Below are positions 52,257-61,930 of a DNA stretch of 64,000 bases, piece by piece. Positions within the stretch are counted from its first letter, which is position 1. Every line of letters begins with the position of its first letter. A model generated the notes under the pieces. It saw nothing but the letters and a program-made list of their open reading frames with translations. It did not search any database and was not told the DNA's origin. Origin of the DNA: Verrucomicrobiota bacterium (GTDB lineage: Bacteria > Verrucomicrobiota > Verrucomicrobiia > Opitutales > Opitutaceae); contig JAGVUB010000106.1 in NCBI GenBank assembly GCA_019136515.1, forward strand, positions 1 through 64,000, given 5' to 3'. A program made the position numbers and the translations under genes.

Positions 52257-55217
52257 ATGACAACGCACCGTGATTCGTTCCGCTCCCTCTTTGCGCTCGG
52301 CCTCGCCATCGCCTTCGGCTCCATCGCGGGCCGGGCCGCACCGAGCCTGGGCCTGCCGGAGTCCATCGTTGTCGAGGCGACGCCTCCGGCCGGCTCCTTC
52401 CCGCTCGTGTCGAAGGACCAGGCCGCGCCGCTCTGGTACGACGCCGCCGACTGGGCGGGCGTGATCCGGGCCGTGGGCGACCTGCAGGCGGATATCGAGC
52501 GCGTCACCGACCGGAAGCCGGCTGCGACGTTCGAACGCCCGGCTGTGCCCGCGATGGTCATCGTCGGCACGCTCGGCAAGAGCGCGGCGATCGATGCGCT
52601 CGTTGCGGCCGGCAAGCTCGATGCGAGCGACCTGCGCGGGAAATGGGAGAGCTTCGTCATCACGAGCGTCACGCAGCCGTTGCCGGGCGTGGAGCAGGCG
52701 CTGGTGATCGCCGGCAGCGACAAGCGCGGTACGATCTACGGCATCTACGAACTCTCCGAGCAGCTCGGAGTGTCGCCCTGGTACTGGTGGGCGGATGTGC
52801 CGGCGAAGAAGCGCGCCGCGGCCTACGTGTTGCCGGGCCGTTTCGCCTCCGGCGAGCCGGTCGTGAAATACCGTGGCATCTTCATCAACGACGAGCGCCC
52901 CTGCCTCACCGAGTGGACGAAGGAGAAGTTCGGCGGCCTCAACGCGAAGTTCTACACCAAGGTCTTCGAGCTCCTGCTGCGCCTGCGGGCCAACTACCTC
53001 TGGCCGGCGATGTGGGACAACGCCTTCAACGAGGACGATCCCGACAACCCGCGCCTGGCCGACGAGTACGGCATCGTCATGGGCACCTCGCACCACGAGC
53101 CGCTCGACCGTTCACAGCAGGAGTGGACCCGCCACAAGCAGCAGTACGGCAACGCCGAGTGGAACTACATGACCAACCCCGAGGGGCTGCGCCGCTTCTG
53201 GGCCGACGGCCTCGCGCGCAACGGCAAGTACGAGAACATCCTCACCATGGGCATGCGCGGCGACGGCGACATGGCGATGCCCGATGTCGGCGGTCTGGCG
53301 GCGAACAAGAAGCTCCTCGAGCAGATCATCTCCGACCAGCGCGCGCTCATCGCCCAGCACATCGCCCCCGATCCGACAAAGGTCCCGCAGGTCTGGACGC
53401 TCTTCTCCGAGGTGCAGCGCTACTACGACGCCGGCCTCGAACTGCCCGACGACATCACCGTGCTCTTCGCCGACAGCAACGTCGGCGACCTGCGCCGCCT
53501 GCCCACCGCCGAGGAGCTGCGGCAGCGCAGCGGCGGCTTCGGCATCTACTATCACATCGACATGCACGGCGGGCCGTTCGCGTACCAGTGGATCAACACC
53601 AACCCGTTCTGGAAGATCTCCGAGCAGATGACGCTCGCCGCCGAGTACGGCGCGACGCGCCTGTGGATCGTCAACGTGGGCGACCTCAAGCCGCTCGAGC
53701 TGCCGATCGAGTTCTTCCTGCGCATGGCGTGGAACCCGGCGGCGCTGGGCAAGGACCGTGTCGCCGACTACACCCGCCGCTGGGCGGAGCGCGAGTTCGG
53801 CCCGGAGCACGCGGCGGAGATCGCCGATGTCGTCGCGCGTTTCACCAAATACAACGGCTGGCGCAAGCCCGAGGTCGTCACGCCCGACACGTTCAGCCAG
53901 CTCCAGTATTACGAGGCGGACCGCGTCGAGGCGGCGTGGCTCGAGGTCGTCGCCAAGGCCGAGAAGATCTACGCCGCGCTCCCGGCCGCGCAGCGCGACG
54001 CGTTCTTCCAGCTCGTGCTGCACCCGGCGAAGGCCTCGGCGACCGTCGCGCGGATGAACATCTGGGCCGGCCGCAACCAACTCTACGGCAAGCAGGGCCG
54101 CGCGAGCACCAACGCCGCGGCCGACCGCGTGCGCCGGCTTTTCCGCGAGGACCGCGACCTGACCAACGCCTACAACCACCAGCTCGCCGGCGGGAAGTGG
54201 AACCATCTCATGGACCAGTCCCACCTCGGCATGCACACGTGGGAGCCGCCGGTCGTCGACCTGATGCCGGCCGTCTCCGAGGTGCTGCTCGACGACGTCA
54301 GCCGCGCTGGCGTCTCGGTCGAGGGCGATGTCTCGACTTGGCCCGACCATTATGGCGACGCCGTGCTGCCGACCTTCGACTCGCTCCATCCGCGACGGTC
54401 CTTCGTCGACGTGTTCGCCGTCGGCGCGCGCCCGATCGAGTACGCGATCCGGGCCGAGCAACCGTGGATCGTGCTGACGAAGGCGAAGACCGAGCTCGGC
54501 GACGATCGCCACTGGGTCGAGATCGACTGGGAGCGGCTGCCCGCGGGCGAGGTGCATGGCGAGATCACGGTCACGGGCACGAGCGTGCCGGTGAAGGTCA
54601 AGGTCGTGGCGAAGAAGGCGACGGGCGAACAGCTCGCGGCTGCCCGCGGCCACTTCGCCGCGCTCGACGGCCCGGTCGCGTTCGCCGCCACGGCGGCCAC
54701 GCGGAGGACCGAGGTCGGCGGCGTGCGCTGGGAGACGGTGCCCGACTACGGCCGCCTCGACGCCGCGCTGGCGATCTATCCGGTGACCGCGCCGAGCGTC
54801 CTGCCGCCGGCTCCGGCGCCGACGCTCGAATACGCGGTCTACCTGCCGCGCGACGGCAGCTTCGAGGTGACGCTCGTGCTCGGCCCGGTGCTGAATTTCG
54901 TACCCAACCGCGGCATGCGCATTGCCGTGTCGTTCGACGACCAGCCCGTGCAGGTGCTCGACATCTTTGCCGAGCAGAGTGGGGCGCCGGTCGGCGCCCG
55001 TCTTGCCGGCATGCAGGTCGCGCGGGACAATGCGCGTTTCCTGCGCTCGACGCACCAGCTCGCCGCCGGCGCGCACGTGCTGAAGCTGGCCATGGTCGAC
55101 CCCGCCGTCGTCGTGCAGAAGATCGTCGTCGATTCCGTGCGCGGTCCGGCGAACTTCCGCGCCCCGCGAGCGCCGGAGAGCTATTTCGGCCCGCCGGAGA
55201 CCGGCCTAGTGCCGTGA
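52257..55217 (+). CDS. Glycoside hydrolase family 115 protein (xylan alpha-glucuronidase), first copy
   Basis: This exported 986-aa protein has a signal peptide around LFALGLAIAFGSIAGRA. The GH115 core is clear: GSDKRGTIYGIYELSEQLGVSPWYWWADVP, VKYRGIFINDERPCLTEWTKEKFGGLN, LRANYLWPAMWDNAFNEDDPDNPRLADEYGIVMGTSHHEP, and YYHIDMHGGPFAYQWINTNPFWKISEQM. The C-terminal module with TVPDYGRLDAALAIYPVTAPSV and YFGPPETG belongs to the family. GH115 enzymes remove 4-O-methyl-glucuronic acid from internal and terminal xylose residues of xylan. A paralogue lies three genes downstream. It starts 29 bases after the GH43 stop. Confidence 0.93.
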   Translation: MTTHRDSFRSLFALGLAIAFGSIAGRAAPSLGLPESIVVEATPPAGSFPLVSKDQAAPLWYDAADWAGVIRAVGDLQADIERVTDRKPAATFERPAVPAMVIVGTLGKSAAIDALVAAGKLDASDLRGKWESFVITSVTQPLPGVEQALVIAGSDKRGTIYGIYELSEQLGVSPWYWWADVPAKKRAAAYVLPGRFASGEPVVKYRGIFINDERPCLTEWTKEKFGGLNAKFYTKVFELLLRLRANYLWPAMWDNAFNEDDPDNPRLADEYGIVMGTSHHEPLDRSQQEWTRHKQQYGNAEWNYMTNPEGLRRFWADGLARNGKYENILTMGMRGDGDMAMPDVGGLAANKKLLEQIISDQRALIAQHIAPDPTKVPQVWTLFSEVQRYYDAGLELPDDITVLFADSNVGDLRRLPTAEELRQRSGGFGIYYHIDMHGGPFAYQWINTNPFWKISEQMTLAAEYGATRLWIVNVGDLKPLELPIEFFLRMAWNPAALGKDRVADYTRRWAEREFGPEHAAEIADVVARFTKYNGWRKPEVVTPDTFSQLQYYEADRVEAAWLEVVAKAEKIYAALPAAQRDAFFQLVLHPAKASATVARMNIWAGRNQLYGKQGRASTNAAADRVRRLFREDRDLTNAYNHQLAGGKWNHLMDQSHLGMHTWEPPVVDLMPAVSEVLLDDVSRAGVSVEGDVSTWPDHYGDAVLPTFDSLHPRRSFVDVFAVGARPIEYAIRAEQPWIVLTKAKTELGDDRHWVEIDWERLPAGEVHGEITVTGTSVPVKVKVVAKKATGEQLAAARGHFAALDGPVAFAATAATRRTEVGGVRWETVPDYGRLDAALAIYPVTAPSVLPPAPAPTLEYAVYLPRDGSFEVTLVLGPVLNFVPNRGMRIAVSFDDQPVQVLDIFAEQSGAPVGARLAGMQVARDNARFLRSTHQLAAGAHVLKLAMVDPAVVVQKIVVDSVRGPANFRAPRAPESYFGPPETGLVP

Positions 55218-55252
55218 GCGCTGAGCCAACGCCATCTCTCAATCATCCTCTC

Positions 55253-57424
55253 ATGTCCGACGTCCAACGATCCCGTTCCCCGTTCGCAGTGCTGGCGCTG
55301 GCGGTTTGCGCGCTTGCGCCGCTTCCGCAGGGCCGCGCCGCCGATGCGCCGCCGCTCCCGCCCACGCCGCCCGAGACCGCCCGCGACACCTGGGTGGCCG
55401 ACAACGGCAACGGCACGTTCACCAACCCGATCCTCTACGAGGATCTCTGCGATCCCGACATGATCCGCGTCGGCGAGGATTTCTACCTCGTCGGCAGCAC
55501 CATGCACGTGATGCCCGGCCTGCCGATCCTGCATTCGAAGGACCTGGTGAATTGGAAGCTGCTCGGCTACGTCTTCGACCGGCTGGAGATGGGGCCGGAG
55601 TACCGCCTCGAGGGCAACAAGGGCGCCTACGGCAACGGCATCTGGGCGCCGGTGCTCCGCCATCACAAGGGCACCTTCTACGTTTTCGTGAACGTCAACG
55701 ACTACGGCCTGCAGGTCTTCACCGCGCAGAACCCCGCCGGTCCGTGGCGGCACCACAAGCTCGGCGGCAAGATCTACGATCTCGGCGTGCTCTTCGACGA
55801 CGACGACCGCATCTACGCCGTGCACGGTTACGACGAGGTGCATCTCATCGAGGTTAAACCCGACCTGACCGGCTATGTCGAGGGCAGCGACCGCGTGATC
55901 ATCCCGAAGGGCAACGCGATGGGCGAGGGCCACCACTTCTACAAGGTCGGCGGCAAATACTACATCGTCAGCGCCAACTTCGCCCCCGTCGGCCGCATGC
56001 AGTGCGCCCGCGCCGACAAGGTCGACGGCCCCTACGAGACCGCGACCATCAGCATGCGCGAGACGATGGGCTGGCAGCGCGGCAACTGGGTGAACAATTT
56101 CGGCTTCTGGTCGCCCATCCCCAACCCCGGCGACAAGGTCGAGGTCCAGACCTTCGGCGACAACGGCTTCGCCGCCGTGCCGCTCCACCAGGGCGGCATC
56201 GTCGACCTGCCCAACGGCGACTGGTGGGGCTTCTCGATGATGGACTCGAAGTCGCTCGGCCGCATGACCTACCTCTCGCCCGTCACTTGGCAGGACGGCT
56301 GGCCGTACTTCGGCCTGCCGGGCAACCTCGGCCGCTCGCCCCGCACCTGGTTCAAGCCCGACACCGGCGCAAACGTCCCGCCCACGCCCGCCTACCAGCG
56401 CAACGACGACTTCTCCGAGCCGGCGCTGCGGCCGCTCTGGCAATGGAACCACGTGCCGGTCGACGCCAAGTGGTCGCTGACCGAGAAGCCCGGCACGCTG
56501 CGCCTGCACACGCTGCCCGCACCGGATTTCTTCCGCGCCCGCAACTCCCTCACGCAGCGCGCCGTCGGCCCCGAGTCCACCGCGACCGTCGCGCTCGACG
56601 CCACCGGCCTCCAGCCGGGCGACATCGCCGGGCTCGGCCTGCTCGCCGTGCCGTATTCGTGGATCGGTATCGCCCGCACCGAGACCGGCTTCGTCCTGCG
56701 CTGGTACGGCCTGCTCGCCAACCGCACCGCGGAAGTGCCGCTCGCCACGGGCCGCGCGCTGCTGCGCGTCGCGGGCAACTTCGACACCGACCAGGCGCAG
56801 TTCGACTACAGCACCGACGGCGGTGCGACTTTCCAAAACATCGGCGACGCGCAGCAGCTCGGCTTCTCGATGAAGACCTTCCAGGGCGTGCGCTACGCGC
56901 TCTTCGCCCACAACACCGCCGGTCGCGAGGGCGGCGTGGCGGAGTTCGATTCCTGGCGCGTCTCCGAGCCGCTCGCCGACCGCTCGGCCAACGTGCCGCT
57001 TGGCAAGGTCGTCACGCTCTGGAATCTCGGCAAGGACCTGCCCGCCTACGCCCACCCGCTGGGCATGCTCCACTTCATCTGGCGCGACGCTAAGGAGTTC
57101 GCCGGCCCCGGCACCCGTTTCCGCGTCCACGACCGCGGGCGGGGCCGCGTCGCGCTCGAGTCGATGGATGGCCGCGGCTTCCTCACCGTCGTCGGCGCGG
57201 GCCTCTCCGCCGATGTCCGCCTCGTGAAGACGGAGACCAAGGACAGCCTCTTCATCTGGCAGGATCTGCTCCGGCGCCAGTGCATGCTGCTCTCGCTGAA
57301 GACCCGCCGCTACCTCGGCCTCGACCCGGCGACCAACGAGCCCTACGGCGCCGACTGGCCCGGCACGCACCCCGACCGCAAGGACGGCACCGTCTTCGAG
57401 TGGCGCGAGGCGGAGGCGAACTGA
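55253..57424 (+). CDS. Glycoside hydrolase family 43 beta-xylosidase-like protein with beta-sandwich domain
   Basis: This is an exported 723-aa protein (signal through LALAVCALAPLPQGRAA). The catalytic propeller is at ~50-340, with Asp in DLCDPDMIRVG, Asp in GKIYDLGVLFDDDDRIY and Glu in GNAMGEGHHFYKV. The GH43 C-terminal beta-sandwich comes next (DDFSEPALRPLWQWNHVPVDAKWSL... NIGDAQQLGFSMKTFQGVRYALFAHN). A final ~130 residues look like a fascin-type trefoil (FRVHDRGRGRVALESMDGRGFLTVVG). This build is that of xylosidases and arabinofuranosidases. Activity is probably on xylo-oligosaccharides after glucuronic acid removal. Confidence 0.88.
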   Translation: MSDVQRSRSPFAVLALAVCALAPLPQGRAADAPPLPPTPPETARDTWVADNGNGTFTNPILYEDLCDPDMIRVGEDFYLVGSTMHVMPGLPILHSKDLVNWKLLGYVFDRLEMGPEYRLEGNKGAYGNGIWAPVLRHHKGTFYVFVNVNDYGLQVFTAQNPAGPWRHHKLGGKIYDLGVLFDDDDRIYAVHGYDEVHLIEVKPDLTGYVEGSDRVIIPKGNAMGEGHHFYKVGGKYYIVSANFAPVGRMQCARADKVDGPYETATISMRETMGWQRGNWVNNFGFWSPIPNPGDKVEVQTFGDNGFAAVPLHQGGIVDLPNGDWWGFSMMDSKSLGRMTYLSPVTWQDGWPYFGLPGNLGRSPRTWFKPDTGANVPPTPAYQRNDDFSEPALRPLWQWNHVPVDAKWSLTEKPGTLRLHTLPAPDFFRARNSLTQRAVGPESTATVALDATGLQPGDIAGLGLLAVPYSWIGIARTETGFVLRWYGLLANRTAEVPLATGRALLRVAGNFDTDQAQFDYSTDGGATFQNIGDAQQLGFSMKTFQGVRYALFAHNTAGREGGVAEFDSWRVSEPLADRSANVPLGKVVTLWNLGKDLPAYAHPLGMLHFIWRDAKEFAGPGTRFRVHDRGRGRVALESMDGRGFLTVVGAGLSADVRLVKTETKDSLFIWQDLLRRQCMLLSLKTRRYLGLDPATNEPYGADWPGTHPDRKDGTVFEWREAEAN

Positions 57425-57448
57425 ACCCGACCAACCCGATCCTTTCCC

Positions 57449-58576
57449 ATGAATTTCCATTCCGCTCTCCTCTCCGTCATCGCCTTGCTCGCCGTTTCCT
57501 CCGCCGCGGGCCAGACGCCACCGGCCGTGGAACCGGCGTCGCCGGCCCGGCGCGTCTTCCGCTACACCAACCCCATCACCCGCGATCCCGCGCTCTCGTT
57601 GCGCGACCACTGCATCATCAAGGTCGGCGCGCAGTGGTTCTGCACGGGAACCTCGAACCCGGTCTGGACCGGTCCGAACCCCGGCGTGCGCCTGCTCGTC
57701 TCGGAGGACATGATTCACTGGCGGCACCATTCCTGGCTCATCGACGCGAGCACGCTGCCGGCCGATTGCCCGTACAACGGCCGCTTCTGGGCGCCCGAGA
57801 TCCATCTCATCAAGGGCCGATTCTGGATGACCGTGAACAGCGGCAAGGTGACCGCCGAGGACCCGAAGGGGATGAAGACCCACAGCGTCTGGCTCTTCGT
57901 CGCCGACGCGGTCACCGGCCCCTACACCCTCGTCAAGGGACCGCTGACCCCGCAGTACAACAACGACGCCACGCTGTTCGAGGACGACGACGGCCGGACC
58001 TATCTCTACACCAGCGGCAACGGCCTCTGGCAGGCCGAGATCGATCTCGCCACCGGCAACCTCGCCACCCCCATCCGGAAGTTCCTCGACAAGAAACAGC
58101 CCGGCTGGCCCGAGTGGATGATCGGCGGCATCGAGGGTCCGTTCGTCATCAAGCGCGATGGCGTGTACTTCATGTTCTTCTCTACCTGGACCCGCGGATA
58201 CGAGGTCGGGCTGCTGAAGTCGAAGGGCCCGCTCGGCCCTTGGGAGCTGGTTTCGCTCGAGCCGATCTTCGGCACGCGCAAGAAGGGCTACCGTCCCGAG
58301 CTCGCCGCCGACGGCGGCTATTCCCACCTCCGCTTCGCCGACACCGCCGACCCGTACTGCGAGACCGGGCACAATGCGCTCTTCGAGGGACCCGATGGTC
58401 AGCTCTGGAGCTCGTGCCACTACCTAATGGACGAGAAACGCCCGTACCCGTACTGCCCGGAGCTGCGGGACTGGGAGAAGCTGCCCCAGCTCGGCATCGA
58501 GCCCGTCACCTACAAGGACGGCCGCTTCTTCATCCATCCCGCCACCTGGACCGAGCAGACGGTTGACCTCAAGTGA
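57449..58576 (+). CDS. Glycoside hydrolase family 43 protein, third copy
   Basis: This exported 375-aa single-domain GH43 has a signal peptide (LLSVIALLAVSSAAGQ). Catalytic residues are Asp in TRDPALSLRDHCIIKVG, Asp in NNDATLFEDDDGRTYLY and Glu in GGIEGPFVIKRDGVYFMFF. WAPEIHLIKGRFWMTVN is the common block. It differs from the other two copies in loop lengths. It may be an arabinanase- or exo-xylosidase-like enzyme. It starts 24 bases after the upstream gene, and its stop overlaps a GTG that opens the next frame. Confidence 0.86.
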   Translation: MNFHSALLSVIALLAVSSAAGQTPPAVEPASPARRVFRYTNPITRDPALSLRDHCIIKVGAQWFCTGTSNPVWTGPNPGVRLLVSEDMIHWRHHSWLIDASTLPADCPYNGRFWAPEIHLIKGRFWMTVNSGKVTAEDPKGMKTHSVWLFVADAVTGPYTLVKGPLTPQYNNDATLFEDDDGRTYLYTSGNGLWQAEIDLATGNLATPIRKFLDKKQPGWPEWMIGGIEGPFVIKRDGVYFMFFSTWTRGYEVGLLKSKGPLGPWELVSLEPIFGTRKKGYRPELAADGGYSHLRFADTADPYCETGHNALFEGPDGQLWSSCHYLMDEKRPYPYCPELRDWEKLPQLGIEPVTYKDGRFFIHPATWTEQTVDLK

Positions 58577-58635
58577 TCGTTCGCCTCGGGCCAACACTCG
58601 GCCAGCCCCGCCAGCCCCTGATCCATCTTCCCAGC

Positions 58636-61554
58636 ATGAAATCTGTTCACCTCCGCCTTGTTGCCATCGCCCTCCTGTCCGTCGCCCTCGCGAGATCCAG
58701 CCACGGGTCGCCGAGCCTCGGACTGCCTGACGAGATTGTGGCGGACACCGCACCGTCCACCACGGCCTTCCCTCTGGTCACACAACAGGGCGGCGCTCCT
58801 TTGTGCTATGATCAGGGCGACTGGCCGGGAGTGATCCGTGCGGTGGGTGACCTGCGGGCGGATATTGAACGGGTCACGGGTTGTGCGTCGGCGCTCTCCA
58901 GTCTTCCGCCGAAGGGGAACGCTGCCGTCATCGTGGGCACGTTGGGCCGGAGCGCCTCGATCGACGCCCTTGTCGCCGCGGGCAAGCTCGACGCGAGCGA
59001 TCTGCGCGGGAAATGGGAGAGCTTCGTCATCACGACTGTCGCGCAGCCGCTGCCCGGTGTGGAGCGCGCGCTGGTCATCGCGGGCAGCGACAAACGCGGC
59101 ACGATCTACGGCATCTACGAACTCTCCGAGCAGCTCGGCGTCTCGCCCTGGTACTGGTGGGCCGACGTGCCGCCGAAGAAGCGCGCCGAGGCGTACGTGG
59201 TGCCGGGGCGTTTTGCCTCGGGTGAACCGGTCGTGAAGTACCGCGGTGTTTTCCTCAACGACGAGGCCCCGTGCCTGACCGGCTGGGCCGCGGAGAAGTT
59301 CGGCGGCCTCAACTCGCGGTTTTACACCAAACTTTTCGAGCTGCTCCTGCGTCTGCGCGGCAACTACCTCTGGCCGGCGATGTGGGACAACGCCTTCAAC
59401 GAGGACGACCCCGAGAATCCGCGTTTGGCCGACGAGTACGGCATCGTCATGGGCACCTCGCACCACGAGCCGATGATGCGCGCGCACAAGGAGTGGACCA
59501 CGCGCCGCGCCCAGTACGGCAACGGCCAGTGGAATTACGCGACCAACGCCGAGGCGCTGCAGCGTTTCTTCCGCGAAGGCATCGCCCGCAACAAGGCCTA
59601 CGAGAATCTCGTCACCGTCGGCATGCGCGGCGATGGCGACACGGGCATGGTAGGCACCGGCAGCATCGAGTCCGACATCCGCCAACTGGAGCAAATCTTC
59701 ACCGACCAGCGCCGCATTCTCGCCGAGGAGATGAAGGTCGATCCGGCGACGGTGCCGCAGCTCTGGGCGCTCTTCACCGAGGTACAGAAATTCTACGAGG
59801 CCGGCCTGCGCCCACCGGACGACGTCACGCTGCTCTGGACCGACGACAACACCGGCAACCTCCGGCGCCTGCCCACGCCCGAGGAACGCAAGCGCGCCGG
59901 CGGCGCGGGCATCTATTACCATTTCGACATGCACGGCGGGCCGTACGCTTACCAGTGGATCAACACCAATCCACTCTGGAAGATCGCCGAGCAGATGAAC
60001 CTCGCCGCCGAATACGGCGCGACCCGCATCTGGATCGTCAACGTGGGCGACTTCAAACCGCTGGAGCTGCCGATCGAGTTCTTCCTGCGTTTGGGCTGGA
60101 ATCCGGCGGCGCTCAACAAGGACAAGGTCGCCGAGTACACGCGCCGCTGGGCCGAACGCGACTTCGGTCCCGAGCACGCCGCCGAGATCGCGGACTTGGC
60201 TTCCCGCTACGCGAAGTACAATGGCTGGCGCAAACCCGAGCAGATCGGGCCTGCGACCTTCAGCGCGCTCAACTACCAGGAGGCGGAGCGCGTCGAGGCC
60301 GCCTGGCGCGATGTCGCCACCCGCGCCGAGGCGCTCCACGCGCGGCTGCCGGCCGAGCAGCGCGACGCCTTCTACCAGCTCGTGCTCCATCCCGCGAAAG
60401 CCTCCGCGCTGGTCGCGCAGATGAACATCCTCGCCGGCCGCAACGCCCTCCACGCCCGGCAGGGGCGTGCGAGCACCAACGCGCTCGCGCAGCGTGTGCG
60501 CGAACTCTTCGCCGAGGATGGTGCGATGAGCGACTACTACAACCGCGAGCTGGCCGGCGGGAAATGGAACCACTTCATGGACCAGACTCACCTCGGACAG
60601 TGGAGCTGGGAGCCGCCGGTGGTCGATGCCATGCCGGCTGTGACGGAAGTGCGCGTTGCCGATGTCTCGCGCGTGGGCGTTGCTGTCGAGGGGGACGAGA
60701 ACACCTGGCCGGACCACTTCGGCGCGGCCGTGCTCCCCGTCGTCGATTCGTTCCAGCCGCGGCGTTCCTACTTCGATGTCTTCGCCATGGGCGCCCGGCC
60801 GATCGAATACAGCATCGCCACGGAGCAGCCCTGGCTCGTGCTCACCGACGAGAAGCTTGGCGAACACGATCGTCGTTACTGGGTCGAGATCGACTGGGCG
60901 AAGGTCCCCGAGGGCAGCTCGTCCGGGTTGATCAAGGTAGTGGGCGAGCGCACCGCGCACGTTCGCGTGCCGGTGGTGAAGGCCACCGCCGCTCAGGCGC
61001 AGGCCGCTCGGGGACATTTTGCGAGTCTCACCGGTCCGATCGCGTTCGCTGCGTCGGCCGCGCCGAAACGCACCGAGGTCGGCGGTGTGCGCTGGGAAAC
61101 CGTGCCCGACTACGGGCGCGGGGCGGACGCGATGGCGATCTACCCCGTCACTGCGCCGAGCGTTTTGCCGCCGGCCGCCGCGCCTGCGCTCGAGTACCCC
61201 GTCTATCTCCCGCGGGCCGGCACGTACACGGTCACGCTTGTGCTCGGCCCGGTCATGGACTTCGTGCCGGATCGCGGCGTGCGCATCGGGGTTTCTTTCG
61301 ACGAGCAACCGATCCAGGTCGTCGACATCTTCGCCGATCGCGAGGCCGAGACCTTCCTCGGGCGCAACTGGGGCGTCTACACGCGCGACAACGTGCGCTA
61401 CCTGCGTTCCACGCACACCCTGTCGACTGACGGCGCGCACCTCCTGCGGCTGACGATGGTCGATCCGGCTGTCGTCGTGCAAAAGGTCGTCGTTTCGGAC
61501 CGGAGGCTGCCGGAGACCTATTTCGGCCCACCTGAGACCAGCCGTGTCGAGTAG
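58636..61554 (+). CDS. Glycoside hydrolase family 115 protein (xylan alpha-glucuronidase), second copy
   Basis: This exported 972-aa protein aligns with the first GH115 from GSPSLGLPDEIVADTAP to its final FGPPETSRVE. It keeps VKYRGVFLNDEAPCLTGWAAEKFGGLN, LRGNYLWPAMWDNAFNEDDPENPRLADEYGIVMGTSHHEP and YYHFDMHGGPYAYQWINTNPLWKIAEQM. Differences cluster around TMGMRGDGDMAMPDVGG versus TVGMRGDGDTGMVGTGS and in the last domain. The ATG at 58636 gives a proper signal peptide (VAIALLSVALARSSHG). A GTG at 58573 overlapping the previous stop is an alternative. It is the last gene of the glycosidase run. Confidence 0.93.
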   Translation: MKSVHLRLVAIALLSVALARSSHGSPSLGLPDEIVADTAPSTTAFPLVTQQGGAPLCYDQGDWPGVIRAVGDLRADIERVTGCASALSSLPPKGNAAVIVGTLGRSASIDALVAAGKLDASDLRGKWESFVITTVAQPLPGVERALVIAGSDKRGTIYGIYELSEQLGVSPWYWWADVPPKKRAEAYVVPGRFASGEPVVKYRGVFLNDEAPCLTGWAAEKFGGLNSRFYTKLFELLLRLRGNYLWPAMWDNAFNEDDPENPRLADEYGIVMGTSHHEPMMRAHKEWTTRRAQYGNGQWNYATNAEALQRFFREGIARNKAYENLVTVGMRGDGDTGMVGTGSIESDIRQLEQIFTDQRRILAEEMKVDPATVPQLWALFTEVQKFYEAGLRPPDDVTLLWTDDNTGNLRRLPTPEERKRAGGAGIYYHFDMHGGPYAYQWINTNPLWKIAEQMNLAAEYGATRIWIVNVGDFKPLELPIEFFLRLGWNPAALNKDKVAEYTRRWAERDFGPEHAAEIADLASRYAKYNGWRKPEQIGPATFSALNYQEAERVEAAWRDVATRAEALHARLPAEQRDAFYQLVLHPAKASALVAQMNILAGRNALHARQGRASTNALAQRVRELFAEDGAMSDYYNRELAGGKWNHFMDQTHLGQWSWEPPVVDAMPAVTEVRVADVSRVGVAVEGDENTWPDHFGAAVLPVVDSFQPRRSYFDVFAMGARPIEYSIATEQPWLVLTDEKLGEHDRRYWVEIDWAKVPEGSSSGLIKVVGERTAHVRVPVVKATAAQAQAARGHFASLTGPIAFAASAAPKRTEVGGVRWETVPDYGRGADAMAIYPVTAPSVLPPAAAPALEYPVYLPRAGTYTVTLVLGPVMDFVPDRGVRIGVSFDEQPIQVVDIFADREAETFLGRNWGVYTRDNVRYLRSTHTLSTDGAHLLRLTMVDPAVVVQKVVVSDRRLPETYFGPPETSRVE

Positions 61555-61605
61555 GGGGCTCGCTTCGATCAGCGAGGCGCAGCCGTCCGGTCCCATAGGG
61601 CAGAG

Positions 61606-61770
61606 TCAAGGACGGTGTTGGCTTCGCGGGAAGCGTTTGGGTGGGCAACAACCGCCGGCGCAGGGCGGTGTGCCTGTGCCGGTGCGTTTGTGGCGGACGG
61701 CCCACCAGAGGTAGGCGACCGCTGCGGCGATGAGCGCGAAGACAAGGAGTTGGTCGAGCCAGGTGGGCAT
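61606..61770 (-). CDS. Small Cys-rich membrane protein, FeoB-associated type
   Basis: A 54-aa protein: one membrane helix (LLVFALIAAAVAYLWWAV) then a basic tail with CAGGCCPPK. This matches the small FeoB-associated Cys-rich membrane proteins found near ferrous-iron transporters. No feoB is in the window, but the two genes on its upstream side are iron-receptor related, on the same strand. Its role would be accessory to iron uptake; evidence is family pattern only. Confidence 0.68.
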   Translation of the reverse strand: MPTWLDQLLVFALIAAAVAYLWWAVRHKRTGTGTPPCAGGCCPPKRFPRSQHRP

Positions 61771-61775
61771 GGGAT

Positions 61776-61812
61776 GATTGCGGATTTCGGAATGCGGATT
61801 GCGGAATGGGAG
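61776..61812. repeat. Short GATTGCGGA/GGAATGCGGA direct repeats
   Basis: The unit GATTGCGGA occurs at 61776-61784 and 61797-61805, with related GGATTTCGGAATGCGG between. The tract lies just upstream of the small membrane protein start. Confidence 0.55.
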
Positions 61813-61930
61813 AAGAAGGGGGACTCGGGGCGGGGAACCCGAAAAGTGGGTACGTGGGCCGGATTCGCCAGTAGATGCCATGCGGCCGACAGGTTGGCCG
61901 TCCTCGTCCCGCTTGTCGGCCTCATGCCAT

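Noticed and set aside
52643-57424. Plus-strand frame of 1593 codons suggesting a giant fusion protein
   Set aside because: Only the part from 55253 is real (GH43 with signal peptide). The earlier part overlaps GH115 in another frame and has shadow composition.
55181-58420. Minus-strand frame of 1079 codons opposite the GH43 genes
   Set aside because: It lies fully opposite genes with clear domains and signal peptides. Its sequence is rich in Arg, Val, Gly, His and Asp with no domain; high GC makes such long antisense frames common.
58510-61596. Minus-strand frame of 1028 codons opposite the second GH115
   Set aside because: Same reason: a shadow of a well-supported gene, with no recognisable protein features.
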